Origin: Deltaproteobacteria bacterium
GTDB lineage: Bacteria > Desulfobacterota > Binatia > Binatales > Binataceae
NCBI GenBank assembly: GCA_021794015.1
Contig: JAJYRQ010000009.1
Location: forward strand, 1 to 64,000
Direction of reading: 5' to 3'
Length of the DNA: 64,000 bases
Shown: positions 44,301 through 54,662 of the stretch, piece after piece
Layout of the letters: each line of letters opens with the position of its first letter
Numbering within the stretch: the first letter of the stretch is position 1
Made by a program: the position numbers and the translations under genes
The notes under the pieces: generated by a model
The model's input: only the letters and a program-made list of their open reading frames with translations
What the model was told of the DNA's origin: nothing
The model's database searches: none

Positions 44301-45662
44301 TCAGATGGGGTCAGCCGGGGCCGGCGCGGGCCTGTCTGCCGGCGCCTGCGATGGCGCGGGGGGGTCGGCGCCGCCCGGCCTCAGCAGCGCGTCCAGCGCC
44401 TTTTCCCGGCGCATCGCGCCACGCAAGCGGGCGCGGTTCTCCTCCCGTGCGTAGTAATCAGCCACCGCCTGGCGCTCGCGTCCGGCGGCTCGCACGATCT
44501 CGGCTACCCGCCCTGCCAGCTCGTCGTCACTTACCTCGACATTCAACTCGCGCGCCAGGGCGTCCACGATCAGCGCGCGGCGCGCCTGTTTCTCGGCCTG
44601 CGACCGCAGTTCGCCTTGGCGCTCCGGAGCGATGGCGGTGGCGTCTGCGGCTGGCTGGCGGGCTTGTTCGCGGTCCTCAGCCTGCTGCTCGCGCTCGCGC
44701 ACCAGCACGGCCAGCTCCATCTCGACCAGCGATTCGGGCAGCTCGACCGGGTTGCGCTCGACGATGCGGTCCAGCAACTCCAGCCGCGCGCGAGAGAGGG
44801 CCGCGGCCTCTGCCTGCTCGGCCAGCCGTTGGCGCGTGGCCGCGCGCAGTTCCGCCACGCTCTGGTAGGCGCCGAGGTCGCGGGCGAAGGCGTCGTCGAG
44901 TTCGGGAAGCTCGCGCCCAAACAGCTCGTTGACCTCGACCGACCAGGCGACAGTTTTGCCCGCCAGCGCCGCCACCGGATGGCCGGCGGGGTGGCTCATG
45001 ACTCGCTCAAACGGCTGGTTGCGCTGCGCGCCGGTGAGCAGGTCTGCCAGGTCGGCGGGCAGAGCCGTTGGCGAAACCTCGATAAGCTTCGGCTCGGACC
45101 CGAAACCGGGCAGCGGTTTGTCCCCGACCCGCGCCTCCAGCCTGGCCAGGACGAAATCTCCGGGCTCGACACTCTCGCGGCCTTGCACCTTTCTCAGCGT
45201 TGCCTGGCGCTGCCTCAGTTCCAGCAGTGCCGCCTCGACCTCCTGTTCGGCGGGCTGCGCCGCCTCGAGCGTTACGTTGAGGTCGCGATAATCCTTAAGC
45301 GCGATCTCGGGCATCACGTCGAACACGGCGCTGAAACGCAAGCCGTCGGCCAGCGCGGCCTGTTCGGTGATGATCTGCGGTGCGGCAACCGGCTGCAGGC
45401 CGACCTCTTTTAGCGCCTTGTCGGTGTACTCCCTGATGAGCTGCGCGGTCACGTCGGCCCGCACCTGGTCGCCGAAGAAGCGCTGGATGAGCTTTTGCGG
45501 CACGCGGCCGGGGCGGAAGCCCTTGAGGCGTACGGTCCGTCTCAATTCGTCGTAGGCCGAGCTAAGTTTTTGCGCCACTTCCTCGCGTCCGAGGTCAACG
45601 ATGACTCGCCGGCGCAGGGTTGAGGCGGATTCATTTGAGGCGGATTCTACTGTCACGTTCAT
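44301..45662 (-). CDS. tig: Trigger factor (ribosome-associated chaperone and prolyl isomerase)
   Basis: 453 residues. The N-terminal ribosome-binding domain carries GFRPGRVPQKLIQRFFGDQV, matching the GFRxGKxP ribosome contact. A divergent PPIase domain follows (FVLARLEARVGDKPLPGFGS region to VAWSVEVNELFGRELPEL), then the helical chaperone arms. The C-terminal tail is Pro/Ala/Asp-rich and probably disordered. It acts on nascent chains at the ribosome exit. It is upstream of clpX on the same strand, but with a 317-base gap. Confidence 0.94.
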   Translation of the reverse strand: MNVTVESASNESASTLRRRVIVDLGREEVAQKLSSAYDELRRTVRLKGFRPGRVPQKLIQRFFGDQVRADVTAQLIREYTDKALKEVGLQPVAAPQIITEQAALADGLRFSAVFDVMPEIALKDYRDLNVTLEAAQPAEQEVEAALLELRQRQATLRKVQGRESVEPGDFVLARLEARVGDKPLPGFGSEPKLIEVSPTALPADLADLLTGAQRNQPFERVMSHPAGHPVAALAGKTVAWSVEVNELFGRELPELDDAFARDLGAYQSVAELRAATRQRLAEQAEAAALSRARLELLDRIVERNPVELPESLVEMELAVLVREREQQAEDREQARQPAADATAIAPERQGELRSQAEKQARRALIVDALARELNVEVSDDELAGRVAEIVRAAGRERQAVADYYAREENRARLRGAMRREKALDALLRPGGADPPAPSQAPADRPAPAPADPI

Positions 45663-45920
45663 GGTTCAGCGTCGGGTTCCTCCCCGTTCTTACAGGAAAG
45701 CACGTGCACGCCGGGAATAAAAGGCGGCCGCCCGGCACGGCCGGCGCGAGGACGCCGGCGGGCCGACCGGTGCTGGACTTTTCGCAGAAAAGGTCGTAGG
45801 CTTACCCGTCGGCCGGTTGGCCCTGTCCGAGCGCGGCACGAAGGCCGCGCCCTCGCGGTGGCTTGCCTGCGAACGTTTGCCTTGGCGCGAGTCTTTAATA
45901 AGTTGGCGGGGAGTTGAGTA

Positions 45921-48200
45921 ATGAGCGAATCGAATATCATTCTGCCGCGGCTTGCCGGCAGCGAAGTCCTAATCCTGTGGCTCGTGCTCTTGTCGGCGGT
46001 TGTCGCGCTGGGCTACGGCCTGTACCTGGTGCGGATCGTGCTGGCGGCGCCGGCCGGGGCGAAATCGCTGGTCGATGTTGCCGAGGCGATCGAAGAAGGC
46101 GCGATGGCCTACCTCAAGCGCCAGGTTCGCACGATGCGCTGGTTCGTCCTGGTGATAACAATCGGGCTGTTCGTGATGTACCGCAGGGTTTATCCCGGCT
46201 GGACCCTGCCGCTGGGGATCGCGCTGGCCTTCTTGATGGGCGTGAGCGCCTCGTACGGCGCCGGCTTTGTCGGCATGTGGCTGGCGGTCAGGGGCAACGT
46301 GCGCAGCGCCAACGCCGCGCTGGGCAGTTTCAAGAACGCCATGGAGTTGGCCTTTAAGGCGGGCGGCGTCTCCGGGATGTTCACCGTCGGGCTGGGCCTT
46401 TTGGGCGCGACCATCATCTTTCTCATTTTCCAGGAGAATGCGATGAAGGTGCTGGTCGGTTTCGGCTTCGGCGGGTCGCTGGCCGCCTTGTTCATGCGGG
46501 TGGGCGGCGGAATCTACACCAAGGCGGCCGACGTCGGCGGCGACCTGGTCGGCAAGGTTGAGGCGGGCATTCCCGAGGACGATCCGCGCAACGCGGCAAC
46601 CATCGCCGACAACGTGGGCGACAACGTCGGCGACTGCGCCGGGATGGCGGCCGACGTTTTCGAGTCGTACGAGGTGACGCTGGTGGCGGCGATCATCCTG
46701 GCGGCCTATGCGCTGAACGACGCCCAGTTCACCGCGATGTACGGCGCTTTTGCCGGCGGCTTTGCGCTCAAGCTCATCATTTTCGCGCTGATTTTGCGGG
46801 CGGTCGGGGTGTTCTCCTCGATCCTGGGCATAATGGCGGTGCGGGTGCCGGCGGGCAGCGCGATGCGCGACCCGATGCGGCCGATAAACGTCGGCTATGT
46901 GACCTCGGCGGTCACCTCGGTGATCGGCTTTTTCGTGGTGAATTACTTTTACCTTACCGATCCTCATACCGGGGCGCCCGACTGGCGCTTCGCCTTTGCC
47001 GCCACGCTGGGGATCGTTCTGGCCGTGGTGACGCTCTGGCTGACCAACTATTTCACCCATCCGGATCGCGGCCCGGTTACCGAGACGGCCTGGGCGGCGC
47101 GCACCGGACCGGCCACGCTTTTGCTTTCCGGGATGGCCGAGGGACTCGAGTCTTCGGTCTGGGCGCTGCTGATGATCGCGCTAGCCATCATGGGCGCGAT
47201 GGTCATCTTTCGCGGTTCGCTTGCCCTGCAGTTTTACGGCATCGCGCTTACCGGCCTGGGCCTTTTGACCACCACCGGGTTCATCCTGGCGATGGACACC
47301 TACGGCCCGATAACCGACAACGCCCACGGCATCTTCGAAATGGGCGGCATCCACCAGGAAGAGGCCTCGCGCACGCTTTCCTGGATGGACGCGATCGGCA
47401 ACACCACCAAGGCGCTGACCAAGGGGCTGGCGATTGCGACGGCCGTGATTGCCGCGGTTTCGCTCTTCCGTTCGTTCATCGATGAGGCGCACCTGGGCGA
47501 GCTTGGCGTGCAGATCAATATGCCCACGGTCTTTGTCGGGTTGATGATCGGCGGTGCGGTGCCGTTTCTGTTCAGTTCGTTTGCCATCAAGGCGGTCAGC
47601 CGCGCTGCCTACCAGGTGGTGCTCGAAGTGCGCAACCAGTTCAAGCTTCATCCCGGCATCATGGAAGGCAAGGAGAAGCCGGATTACGGCCGCTGCGTCG
47701 ATATCGTGACGGCGACGGCCCAGAAGGAGCTGCTGGGCCCGGGCATTCTGGCGGTCTTCTCGCCGCTGCTGGTCGCTTTCGGACTGGGAGCGGGAGCACT
47801 GGGAGGTTTTCTCGGCGGCACCATCCTGACCGGCCAGCTCCTTGCGGTCTTCATGGCCAACACCGGGGCCAATTGGGATAACGCCAAGAAAAAGATCGAA
47901 GACGGCTTTCTGGGCGGCAAGGGCACCGAGGTCCACAAGGCCGCGGTCGTGGGAGACACGGTCGGCGATCCGTTCAAGGACACTGCGGGTCCGGCGCTCA
48001 ACCCGATGATTAAGGTCATGAACCTGGTCGCGATTCTGGCCGCGCCGTTTACGCCCGCCTCGATCTCGCACCCGACCGCCGGCCGGATCGTCGTGGTCCT
48101 GCTCTCCATCGCGCTCTTGGCGATCGCCGTTGCGTTTTCCAAGCGCGGCTCGATTGCCGACGAGCAGGGGAGCGAGCAGCGGGCCCGGGTCGCCGCCTGA
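45921..48200 (+). CDS. hppA: Membrane-bound K+-independent proton-pumping pyrophosphatase
   Basis: 759 residues, about 16 membrane helices, inner membrane. It couples hydrolysis of pyrophosphate to proton export. Substrate-binding motifs are YTKAADVGGDLVGKVEAGIP, EDDPRNAATIADNVGDNVGD and GDTVGDPFKDTAGPALN. The K+ dependence site reads GNTTKA with Lys at residue 497; K+-independent H+-PPases have Lys here and K+-dependent ones Ala. The start ATG has GGGGAG upstream. It is divergent from tig and stands alone as a transcription unit. It likely recycles the energy of the pyrophosphate made by the CoA ligases and biosynthesis. Confidence 0.96.
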   Translation: MSESNIILPRLAGSEVLILWLVLLSAVVALGYGLYLVRIVLAAPAGAKSLVDVAEAIEEGAMAYLKRQVRTMRWFVLVITIGLFVMYRRVYPGWTLPLGIALAFLMGVSASYGAGFVGMWLAVRGNVRSANAALGSFKNAMELAFKAGGVSGMFTVGLGLLGATIIFLIFQENAMKVLVGFGFGGSLAALFMRVGGGIYTKAADVGGDLVGKVEAGIPEDDPRNAATIADNVGDNVGDCAGMAADVFESYEVTLVAAIILAAYALNDAQFTAMYGAFAGGFALKLIIFALILRAVGVFSSILGIMAVRVPAGSAMRDPMRPINVGYVTSAVTSVIGFFVVNYFYLTDPHTGAPDWRFAFAATLGIVLAVVTLWLTNYFTHPDRGPVTETAWAARTGPATLLLSGMAEGLESSVWALLMIALAIMGAMVIFRGSLALQFYGIALTGLGLLTTTGFILAMDTYGPITDNAHGIFEMGGIHQEEASRTLSWMDAIGNTTKALTKGLAIATAVIAAVSLFRSFIDEAHLGELGVQINMPTVFVGLMIGGAVPFLFSSFAIKAVSRAAYQVVLEVRNQFKLHPGIMEGKEKPDYGRCVDIVTATAQKELLGPGILAVFSPLLVAFGLGAGALGGFLGGTILTGQLLAVFMANTGANWDNAKKKIEDGFLGGKGTEVHKAAVVGDTVGDPFKDTAGPALNPMIKVMNLVAILAAPFTPASISHPTAGRIVVVLLSIALLAIAVAFSKRGSIADEQGSEQRARVAA

Positions 48201-48479
48201 AGCGGGCAAGCAGCCGCGAGCCCGCCAGCCAGCACTACGCGGGCTGGGGAGCCCGACTTGAGAGCGGATGCGGGGCGCTCAGACTGTGGGATGCGCCGCG
48301 TGGGCAACGGCACCGACCGCGGCGCCAGAGTTCCAGGCTCAAGCCGGGTTGCGGCGTGAGGCCCGCCCCTCTTCTTTTTTGCGACCGCTGGTTCTGACAG
48401 CCTAAGGCTGGCGCTTGCGCCGGCCTTCCGGACGACAGCCGTGGCTGCGTGCAAGAATTCAGAGCTGCGGGGTAAGACC

Positions 48480-49343
48480 ATGGAGATCGCCTGGATCGGA
48501 ACGGGGATCATGGGCGCGCCGATGGCGCGCCGTCTGCTCGCAGCCGGTCATCGGCTGCGGGTCTATAACCGCACCGCGGCCAGGGCTCAGGCGCTTGCCG
48601 GCGCAGGCGCAGTCGTCGCCTCAAGCGCGGCCGAGGCGGCGCGCGGCGCCGAGTTCGTCTTCATCATGGTGCCCGATACGGCGGACGTCGAGGCGGTCGC
48701 CGCCGGCATCCGGCCGGTGCTCAGCCCGGGGCAGCTTGTGGTCGACATGAGCACGGTGGCGCCGGCCGCCGAGCGCCGGATCGCCGAAGAGCTCAAGCCG
48801 CTCGGCGTCGAATACCTCGACGCGCCGGTTTCCGGCGGCGATAAGGGCGCGGTCGAGGGCACGCTCACCATTATGGTTGGGGCAAGCCTGCCGGGGTTTG
48901 CGCGCGTCGAGCCGCTGCTGGCCTGTCTTGGCCGGCGTATCACGCACATGGGCCCGGTCGGCGCGGGACAAACCACCAAGCTGGCAAACCAGATCGCCGT
49001 TGCCTTGACGCTGCAGGCGGCCGCCGAGGCCCTGCTGCTGGCAAAGAGCGGCGGCCTTGATCCGGCCCGCGTGCTGGACGCGATCGGCGCCGGCGCCGCG
49101 GCCTCGTGGCAACTGAGCAATCTCGGTCCCAAAATAATCGACCGGGATTATCGGCCCGGCTTCTTTATCAAGCTAATGCGCAAGGACCTGAGACTGGTCG
49201 GCGAGGCCGCCGCCCAAGGCGGAGTGGCGCTGCCCGGCCACGCGCTGATGACGATGATGTTTAACGCCGCCAGAAGCCTCGGTCACGACGACGACGGCAC
49301 GCAAGCGGTCGCCGCGGCATTGCAGAAGCTAGCCCAGGCTTGA
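48480..49343 (+). CDS. Beta-hydroxyacid dehydrogenase (3-hydroxyisobutyrate / tartronate semialdehyde reductase family)
   Basis: 287 residues. The N-terminal Rossmann motif IAWIGTGIMGAPMARRL, the substrate-binding DAPVSGGDKGAVEGTLTIMVG and the catalytic-lysine motif GAGQTTKLANQ are all present. A C-terminal all-helical domain contains FFIKLMRKDLRL. The family oxidises 3-hydroxyacids or reduces semialdehydes with NAD(P). The exact substrate (3-hydroxyisobutyrate, tartronate semialdehyde, succinic semialdehyde) cannot be told from sequence. ATG 48480 begins the fold. The gene stands between hppA and mrp with no clear pathway neighbours. Confidence 0.9.
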   Translation: MEIAWIGTGIMGAPMARRLLAAGHRLRVYNRTAARAQALAGAGAVVASSAAEAARGAEFVFIMVPDTADVEAVAAGIRPVLSPGQLVVDMSTVAPAAERRIAEELKPLGVEYLDAPVSGGDKGAVEGTLTIMVGASLPGFARVEPLLACLGRRITHMGPVGAGQTTKLANQIAVALTLQAAAEALLLAKSGGLDPARVLDAIGAGAAASWQLSNLGPKIIDRDYRPGFFIKLMRKDLRLVGEAAAQGGVALPGHALMTMMFNAARSLGHDDDGTQAVAAALQKLAQA

Positions 49344-49485
49344 GGTTGCGCGCGCGCCCGGCCTTGCCGCCTGCGAAGTCGCCTGCTTTGGCCGGCTTGG
49401 CAGTCCCTTGGGGCAGGTGTCGTGGCGCGCCGGCCGGTTGGTCGCTCGGCGGTCGTCTGCGATAATTGAAAACAGAGGTTGCAAG

Positions 49486-50535
49486 ATGGCCGACGATCCG
49501 CTGATCGAGGCGGCGCTCGAGGAATTGGGCCGCCTGCCGTTTCCCGGTTACGACGCCGACATCGTCAGCCTCGGCGTGGTTGCGGAAGTGGCGCGCGGCG
49601 CGGCCGGAGGTGTGGTCGTCACCCTTAGGCAGGCTTCGGCGCGGCCGGAGGTGATGCGAGAGCTCGATGGCGCGGTCGAAGGCGCCTTGAGGCGGCGCCT
49701 TGGCGGCGCGGCGGTCGAACTCAAGGTGCAGAGCCTGGCGCCGGAGTTGGGCGAGAAAACCGGCCGCGCCCGGCTCGAAGGAACACGCCACGTCGTGGCC
49801 GTGGCCAGCGGCAAGGGAGGCGTCGGCAAGTCGACGGTGGCGGCCAACCTGGCGCTGGCGCTGAGCGCGCTCGGGGCGCGCACGGGACTGCTCGACGCGG
49901 ACATTTACGGTCCGTCGGTGCCGATGCTTTTCGGCGTGGGCGACGCCAAGCCCTCTCAAGCCGGCGGCCAGAATTTTTTCCCGGTGGAGCGCTACGGAGT
50001 CAAGCTCATCTCCATCGGCTTTTTTCTCACCGAGAGGTCGCCGGTCATCTGGCGCGGACCGCTGGTGGCGGGCGCAGTGCAGCAGTTTCTCAAGGACACG
50101 CTGTGGGGCACGCAGGACTTCCTGCTGGTCGACCTGCCGCCTGGCACGGGCGACGCCCAGCTCACCCTGGCGCAGCAGGTGGCGCTCGACGGCGTGGTGA
50201 TCGTTACCACGCCCCAGGAGGTGGCGCTGCTGGATGCGCGGCGCGCACTGGCGATGTTCCGGCAGGTGCATTGCCCGCTGCTCGGGGTGATCGAGAACAT
50301 GAGCGATTTCGTTTGTCCCCAGTGCGGCGAAAGCGAGGCGCTGTTCGGCAGCGGCGGCGGCGAGCGGCTGGCCCAGAGCGAAGGGACGCGGCTTCTCGGC
50401 CGCGTGCCGCTTTACCCGGAACTATGCGAAGCGGGGGACGCCGGGATGCCGATAACGCTGGCCGACCCGGACCATCCGGCCAGCAAGGCGTTCGTCGCCA
50501 TTGCCCGAACGCTGATGGAGACGATTCCCGATTAA
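49486..50535 (+). CDS. mrp: Mrp/ApbC/NBP35-type iron-sulfur cluster carrier ATPase
   Basis: About 349 residues. An N-terminal MIP18/DUF59-like domain (residues 1-80, LGVVAEVARGAAGGVVVTL) precedes a deviant Walker A P-loop GKGGVGKST. Family marks are LLDADIYGPSVPMLFG, WRGPLVAGAVQQFL, DLPPGTGDAQLTLAQ and the C-x2-C cluster-binding pair FVCPQCG. It carries or inserts [4Fe-4S] clusters in the cytosol. ATG 49486 follows an AGAGG-type site. A ferredoxin gene follows after 144 bases, which suits a joint role in Fe-S metabolism. Confidence 0.95.
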   Translation: MADDPLIEAALEELGRLPFPGYDADIVSLGVVAEVARGAAGGVVVTLRQASARPEVMRELDGAVEGALRRRLGGAAVELKVQSLAPELGEKTGRARLEGTRHVVAVASGKGGVGKSTVAANLALALSALGARTGLLDADIYGPSVPMLFGVGDAKPSQAGGQNFFPVERYGVKLISIGFFLTERSPVIWRGPLVAGAVQQFLKDTLWGTQDFLLVDLPPGTGDAQLTLAQQVALDGVVIVTTPQEVALLDARRALAMFRQVHCPLLGVIENMSDFVCPQCGESEALFGSGGGERLAQSEGTRLLGRVPLYPELCEAGDAGMPITLADPDHPASKAFVAIARTLMETIPD

Positions 50536-50679
50536 GCGCGGTGAGATTGTGGCGGCACGCCGCCCTCTTTGGTATGGTCGAAAAGCGCACCAGGCCGGGG
50601 TCTCAGCGCCTGACAGCGCAGGGCGCTCGCCCTGCTGCCGGCAGACACACCGTGCCGGCGCGCATAGTCGCCCGGTGAG

Positions 50680-51036
50680 ATGGCCACGATAATCACCGAA
50701 GAATGCATCAATTGCGGCGCTTGCGAGTCGGCGTGTCCCAACACCGCCATCTACCCGGGCGGCAGGCCCTGGGAAATGAACGGCCGGCGCTATCCGGCGC
50801 TGCAGGAAGACATCTTCTACATCGCTGCCGACAAGTGCAGCGAATGCGTGGGCTTCTTCGACCAGGAGCAGTGCGCGGCGGTCTGCCCGGTCGACTGCTG
50901 CCTTCCCGACCCCGGCCGTCCGGAGGGCGAACCGGTGCTGTTGGAACGGGCCCGGCGACTTCATCCCGGGCGGCCCTTTTCCGAGCCGGCGCCGTCGCGC
51001 TTTGCGCGGTTGCCGGCAGAGGTCCCGCCGCCGTGA
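50680..51036 (+). CDS. YfhL-like 2[4Fe-4S] ferredoxin
   Basis: 118 residues. Cluster motif one is CINCGACESACP; cluster motif two is CSECVGFFDQEQCAAVCPVDCC, which has the eight-residue insert typical of YfhL/Allochromatium-type low-potential ferredoxins. The C-terminal 35 residues are extra and Pro/Arg-rich. It is a cytosolic electron carrier. It sits between mrp and coaBC on the same strand. Confidence 0.93.
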   Translation: MATIITEECINCGACESACPNTAIYPGGRPWEMNGRRYPALQEDIFYIAADKCSECVGFFDQEQCAAVCPVDCCLPDPGRPEGEPVLLERARRLHPGRPFSEPAPSRFARLPAEVPPP

Positions 51037-51093
51037 GACGGGCCGGCTTTGCGCCGCGCAGCCCCGCGCCGGCCGATCCGAGGGGGTGCCTCG

Positions 51094-52317
51094 ATGAGCG
51101 TTCTCCGCGATAAGACCGTAGTCGTCGGCGTCAGCGGAGGGATCGCCGCGTACAAAGCGGCCGAACTGGTGCGGCTGCTCGTTCGCGCCGGCGCCAGGGT
51201 CAGGGTCATGATGACCCGCGCCGCCCCGCAGTTTATCACCCCGCTTACCCTTCAGACCTTGAGCGGCGCTCCGGTTGCCACCGATGTCCTCAGCCTGGTC
51301 GAGGAGGCACAAATCGGACACATCAGGATCGCGGACAGCGCCGACGCCATCGTAATTGCGCCCGCCAGCGCCGACTTGCTTGCCCGGATGGCGCTCGGGA
51401 TGGCCGACGACGTGGTGACCGCGGTGCTGCTTGCCGCCCGCTGCCCGGTGGCGGTCGCCCCGGCCATGAACGTCCACATGTACGAGCATCCGGCAGTGCG
51501 AGAAAATCTCGCGCGCCTGGCGGCCCGGGGCGTGGTCGTCATCGAACCCGAGGAAGGAGAGTTGGCCTGCGGTTACGAGGGCAAGGGTCGGCTGCCCGAC
51601 CCTCGCGCAATCGTCGAGGAGGTCGAGCGGATGCTCTCCCGGCACGACCTTGCCGGCGAACGGGTGCTGGTGAGCGCCGGGCCGACGCAGGAGGCGATCG
51701 ATCCGGTGCGCTACGTCTCCAACCGCTCGTCGGGCAAGATGGGCTTTGCCCTGGCCGCGGCCGCCTGGCGGCGCGGCGCCTCGGTCAGGCTGGTCAGCGG
51801 GCCGTCGGCGCTGTCCGCGCCGCCAGGCGTCGAGCGTATCGACACGGTGAGCGCGGGCCAGATGCTTTCGGCGGTGGCGGAAAGTTTCTCCTGGTGTTCC
51901 ATCCTGGTGATGGCCGCGGCGGTCGCCGACTTCCGCCCCGCCCAGCCGGCCGCGCAAAAGCTTAAGAAAAGCGGCCGCGCAATGACGCTCGAACTGGCTC
52001 CCGTGGCGGACGAACTGCCGGCCCTTGCGGCCGGCAAAGAGGACCGGCTGATCGTCGGCTTTGCTGCCGAGACACGCGACCTTGAAGCGCAGGCGCTCGC
52101 CAAGCTCGAGCGCAAGCGCCTTGACCTGATTTGCGCCAATGACGTAACAGTGCCCGGCGCCGGCTTTGCGACCGACACCAACGTGGTGACGCTGCTGGAT
52201 GCAACCGGGCGCGTGGAACGGCTGCCGCTGCTCTCCAAAGAGGAGGTGGCCGACCGTATTTTCGACCGCGTACTGGAGCTGAAAAACGCCCAAGGCGCAA
52301 GCGCCGCCAACCGCTGA
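51094..52317 (+). CDS. coaBC: Bifunctional phosphopantothenoylcysteine decarboxylase / phosphopantothenate-cysteine ligase
   Basis: About 407 residues catalysing two successive steps of coenzyme A synthesis. The FMN-dependent CoaC domain has VVGVSGGIAAYKA, the active His in IGHIRIA, APAMNVHMYEHPA and the active Cys in ACGYEGKGRL. The CoaB domain begins RVLVSAGPTQEAIDPVRYVS, followed by SGKMGFALA and VAAETRDLE-like FAAETRDLE. ATG 51094 has a GAGGGGG site. A demand for CoA fits the many CoA-ester enzymes in the window. Confidence 0.96.
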   Translation: MSVLRDKTVVVGVSGGIAAYKAAELVRLLVRAGARVRVMMTRAAPQFITPLTLQTLSGAPVATDVLSLVEEAQIGHIRIADSADAIVIAPASADLLARMALGMADDVVTAVLLAARCPVAVAPAMNVHMYEHPAVRENLARLAARGVVVIEPEEGELACGYEGKGRLPDPRAIVEEVERMLSRHDLAGERVLVSAGPTQEAIDPVRYVSNRSSGKMGFALAAAAWRRGASVRLVSGPSALSAPPGVERIDTVSAGQMLSAVAESFSWCSILVMAAAVADFRPAQPAAQKLKKSGRAMTLELAPVADELPALAAGKEDRLIVGFAAETRDLEAQALAKLERKRLDLICANDVTVPGAGFATDTNVVTLLDATGRVERLPLLSKEEVADRIFDRVLELKNAQGASAANR

Positions 52318-52449
52318 CCGGTTTCCAGCCGGCGCCACCGCGGCTTCCAACCCTTGTGCCGGGGCGCGATGGCTTGCGGGCCGAAGCCGCAGCGGCCGGG
52401 GGCCGACCGGGGGCAAGAACGAGCCGCTTGCCGAGGTGGCAACGAATCG

Positions 52450-53283
52450 ATGACTTTGGAGCGCGACCTGCTGCTCGCCTCGATCAGCGACTACCTTGAA
52501 CAGCTTGGCGAGGAAGGGCTGGACGGGCTTGAGACGCGGCCTCAGCCGGCACGGCCGGCAGCGCCGGAAAGCTTCCCGGTGTCGGCCGAGAATGCAGGCT
52601 CGCCTCGACCCGCAGCCGGCGCCTTGCCGGTATCGCCGGTCTCGGCGCCGGCTGCGGCTGCGGGCTTTTCGGGCGCGCTTTTCAGCCCTTACCCCGGCCT
52701 TGCCAAGACCTGTACGCTTGAGGAGCTGCGCGAATTCATCGGCGATTGCAAGCGCTGCAAGCTCGCCCAGTATCGAACCCATCTGGTCTTCGGTACCGGC
52801 AACCCGCGCGCCCGGCTGATGTTCGTTGGCGAAGGGCCGGGGGCCGAAGAAGATGCCCAGGGCGAGCCGTTCGTGGGCCGTGCCGGCCGCCTTCTGACCG
52901 ACATCATTGAGCGCGGGATGGGCCTCAGAAGGGCCGACGTCTATATCTGCAACGTGATCAAGTGCCGTCCCCCCGAGAACCGCAACCCCGAGCCCGACGA
53001 GGTGGCGGCCTGCCAGCCTTTTTTGGACCGACAGATCGACTTGGTGAGCCCGGAGGTGATCGTTGCGCTCGGAACATTCGCGGCCCAGGCGCTCTTCAAC
53101 GAGCGCACGCCGATCAGCCGGATGCGCGGCCAGTGGCGCGAAGTCAGGGGAATCAAGGCAATGCCGACGTTTCATCCCGCCTACCTGTTGCGCAGTCCTG
53201 CCGACAAGCGGCTGGTCTGGATCGATATCCGCGAGGTGATGAAAGTGCTGGGCCTTGTGTCGCCACGCGGCAGCGGGGGATGA
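52450..53283 (+). CDS. Family 4 (thermophilic-type) uracil-DNA glycosylase
   Basis: 277 residues. A poorly conserved N-terminal linker of about 90 residues (Pro/Ala-rich) is followed by the catalytic core: the [4Fe-4S] cysteines start with DCKRCKLAQ, motif A is [20 protein letters not shown], the conserved [18 protein letters not shown] follows, and motif B is HPAYLLR. It removes uracil from DNA to start base-excision repair. ATG 52450 was chosen because it follows a purine-rich GAGG and has no family-like sequence before it. It lies between coaBC and nfeD. Confidence 0.94.
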   Translation: MTLERDLLLASISDYLEQLGEEGLDGLETRPQPARPAAPESFPVSAENAGSPRPAAGALPVSPVSAPAAAAGFSGALFSPYPGLAKTCTLEELREFIGDCKRCKLAQYRTHLVFGTGNPRARLMFVGEGPGAEEDAQGEPFVGRAGRLLTDIIERGMGLRRADVYICNVIKCRPPENRNPEPDEVAACQPFLDRQIDLVSPEVIVALGTFAAQALFNERTPISRMRGQWREVRGIKAMPTFHPAYLLRSPADKRLVWIDIREVMKVLGLVSPRGSGG

Positions 53284-53290
53284 GCGCGCA

Positions 53291-54628
53291 GTGAGCACGG
53301 CGGGCCAACTGCGCCGCGGCGGCCAAGCGGCTGTCTTGGCCGGCACTTTCTTGAGCGCGGCGCTTTTCGGCGGCTTGGGCGCGCCGGTTGCGCGCGCCGG
53401 GCCGAGGCGCCCGCAAGTGGCCCTGGTCGCCGTGAAAGGCCCGATAACTCCGCCGCTGGCTGATTTCATCCATGGCGCGCTCGACCGGGCGGCCAGGGAG
53501 CATCTGGATGCGGTCCTGCTTACGGTTGACACCCCGGGCGGTCTGCTGGCCTCGGCGCGCCGGATCGTCGAGGACCTGCTGAACGCTCCGCTGCCCGTAA
53601 TCGCCTATGTGGCGCCTTCCGGCGCCAGCGCCGCCTCGGCCGGGACGTTCATCGTCGAGGCGGCTAATATCGCGGCGATGGCGCCCGGCACTACCATCGG
53701 CGCGGCCCATCCCGTCGAGATTGGCGGCGAGCTCAAGGGCGCGATCGCAACCAAGATGGAAAACTTCACCGCCTCGCTGGCCAAGAGCATCGCCCGCGCG
53801 CGCGGCCGCAACGAGCAATGGATCGAAAAGGCGGTGCGCAAGAGCGCGGCCATCGACGAGCAGCAGGCGCTCAACCTGCGGGTAATTGACCTGGTAGCGC
53901 CCGACCAGGCCGCGCTCCTGACCCTGGTCTCTGGACGCGTGGTCAAGGTCGGCACGCGCCCGGTGCGCCTTGCGCTTGGAGGCGCGGCGGTCGTTCCCTA
54001 CCGGATGAGCGTGGCCGAGCGGTTTCTCGACGCGCTTGCCAACCCCGACCTGGTCTACCTGCTGATGGCTGCGGGCGTGCTCGGGCTCTATTTTGAGCTG
54101 GCGCATCCGGGGGTTTTTCTTCCCGGCGTGGTCGGTGCGACCTGTCTTTTGCTGGCGCTGGCCTCGTTCGAGGTGCTGCCGGTCAGTCTGGCCGGAGCGT
54201 TGCTGGTGATTCTGGGGCTGGTGCTCATCGGCTCGGAGGCGTTTGTCACGAGTTACGGCGTTCTGGGCTTGGGCGGCGTGGTGGCCTTTTCGCTCGGCTC
54301 GCTCATCCTGATTGACCGCAGCGAGAGCGACCTGGGCGTGAGCTGGTCGCTGGTCTGGCCGATGGCCTCGGCGATGGCCGCGCTGGTGGTTTCGGTGGCC
54401 TACGTGGCCTTCGGTGTGAGGCGGCGTCCGGCGCGCACCGGGCGCGAGGGGCTGGTCGGCCAGCTTGCCGAAGTTCACGCGACGATCGCGCCGGACCGAC
54501 CGGGCTGGGTACTTGTCCACGGGGAGCGCTGGCGGGCGCGCTGCGGCGAATTTGTCGAGCCTGGGGAGCAGGTCCGGGTGATAGGGGTCACGGGGCTGGA
54601 ACTCGAAGTACGGCCGGAGCGCGCCTAG
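53291..54628 (+). CDS. NfeD-type membrane-bound serine protease (ClpP-class)
   Basis: About 445 residues. A signal peptide/anchor ([21 protein letters not shown]) leads to a SppA/ClpP-fold protease domain with [18 protein letters not shown] and the active-site serine in [13 protein letters not shown], with a likely lysine base in KNFTAS-like [17 protein letters not shown]. Four to five membrane helices follow, then a C-terminal OB-fold ([31 protein letters not shown]). This is the long NfeD1 type. GTG 53291 starts 8 bases after the glycosylase stop. The partner slipin gene follows after 34 bases, the conserved nfeD-slipin pair. Confidence 0.92.
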   Translation: MSTAGQLRRGGQAAVLAGTFLSAALFGGLGAPVARAGPRRPQVALVAVKGPITPPLADFIHGALDRAAREHLDAVLLTVDTPGGLLASARRIVEDLLNAPLPVIAYVAPSGASAASAGTFIVEAANIAAMAPGTTIGAAHPVEIGGELKGAIATKMENFTASLAKSIARARGRNEQWIEKAVRKSAAIDEQQALNLRVIDLVAPDQAALLTLVSGRVVKVGTRPVRLALGGAAVVPYRMSVAERFLDALANPDLVYLLMAAGVLGLYFELAHPGVFLPGVVGATCLLLALASFEVLPVSLAGALLVILGLVLIGSEAFVTSYGVLGLGGVVAFSLGSLILIDRSESDLGVSWSLVWPMASAMAALVVSVAYVAFGVRRRPARTGREGLVGQLAEVHATIAPDRPGWVLVHGERWRARCGEFVEPGEQVRVIGVTGLELEVRPERA

Positions 54629-54662
54629 GCGGGCGCCGCTTCTTGGGCCGGGGAGGGGAGCC

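Noticed and set aside
50422-53532. A very long minus-strand open frame (over 1000 codons)
   Set aside because: It is opposite to mrp, ferredoxin, coaBC and uracil-DNA glycosylase, all with clear motifs. GC-rich codon bias leaves the opposite strand open.
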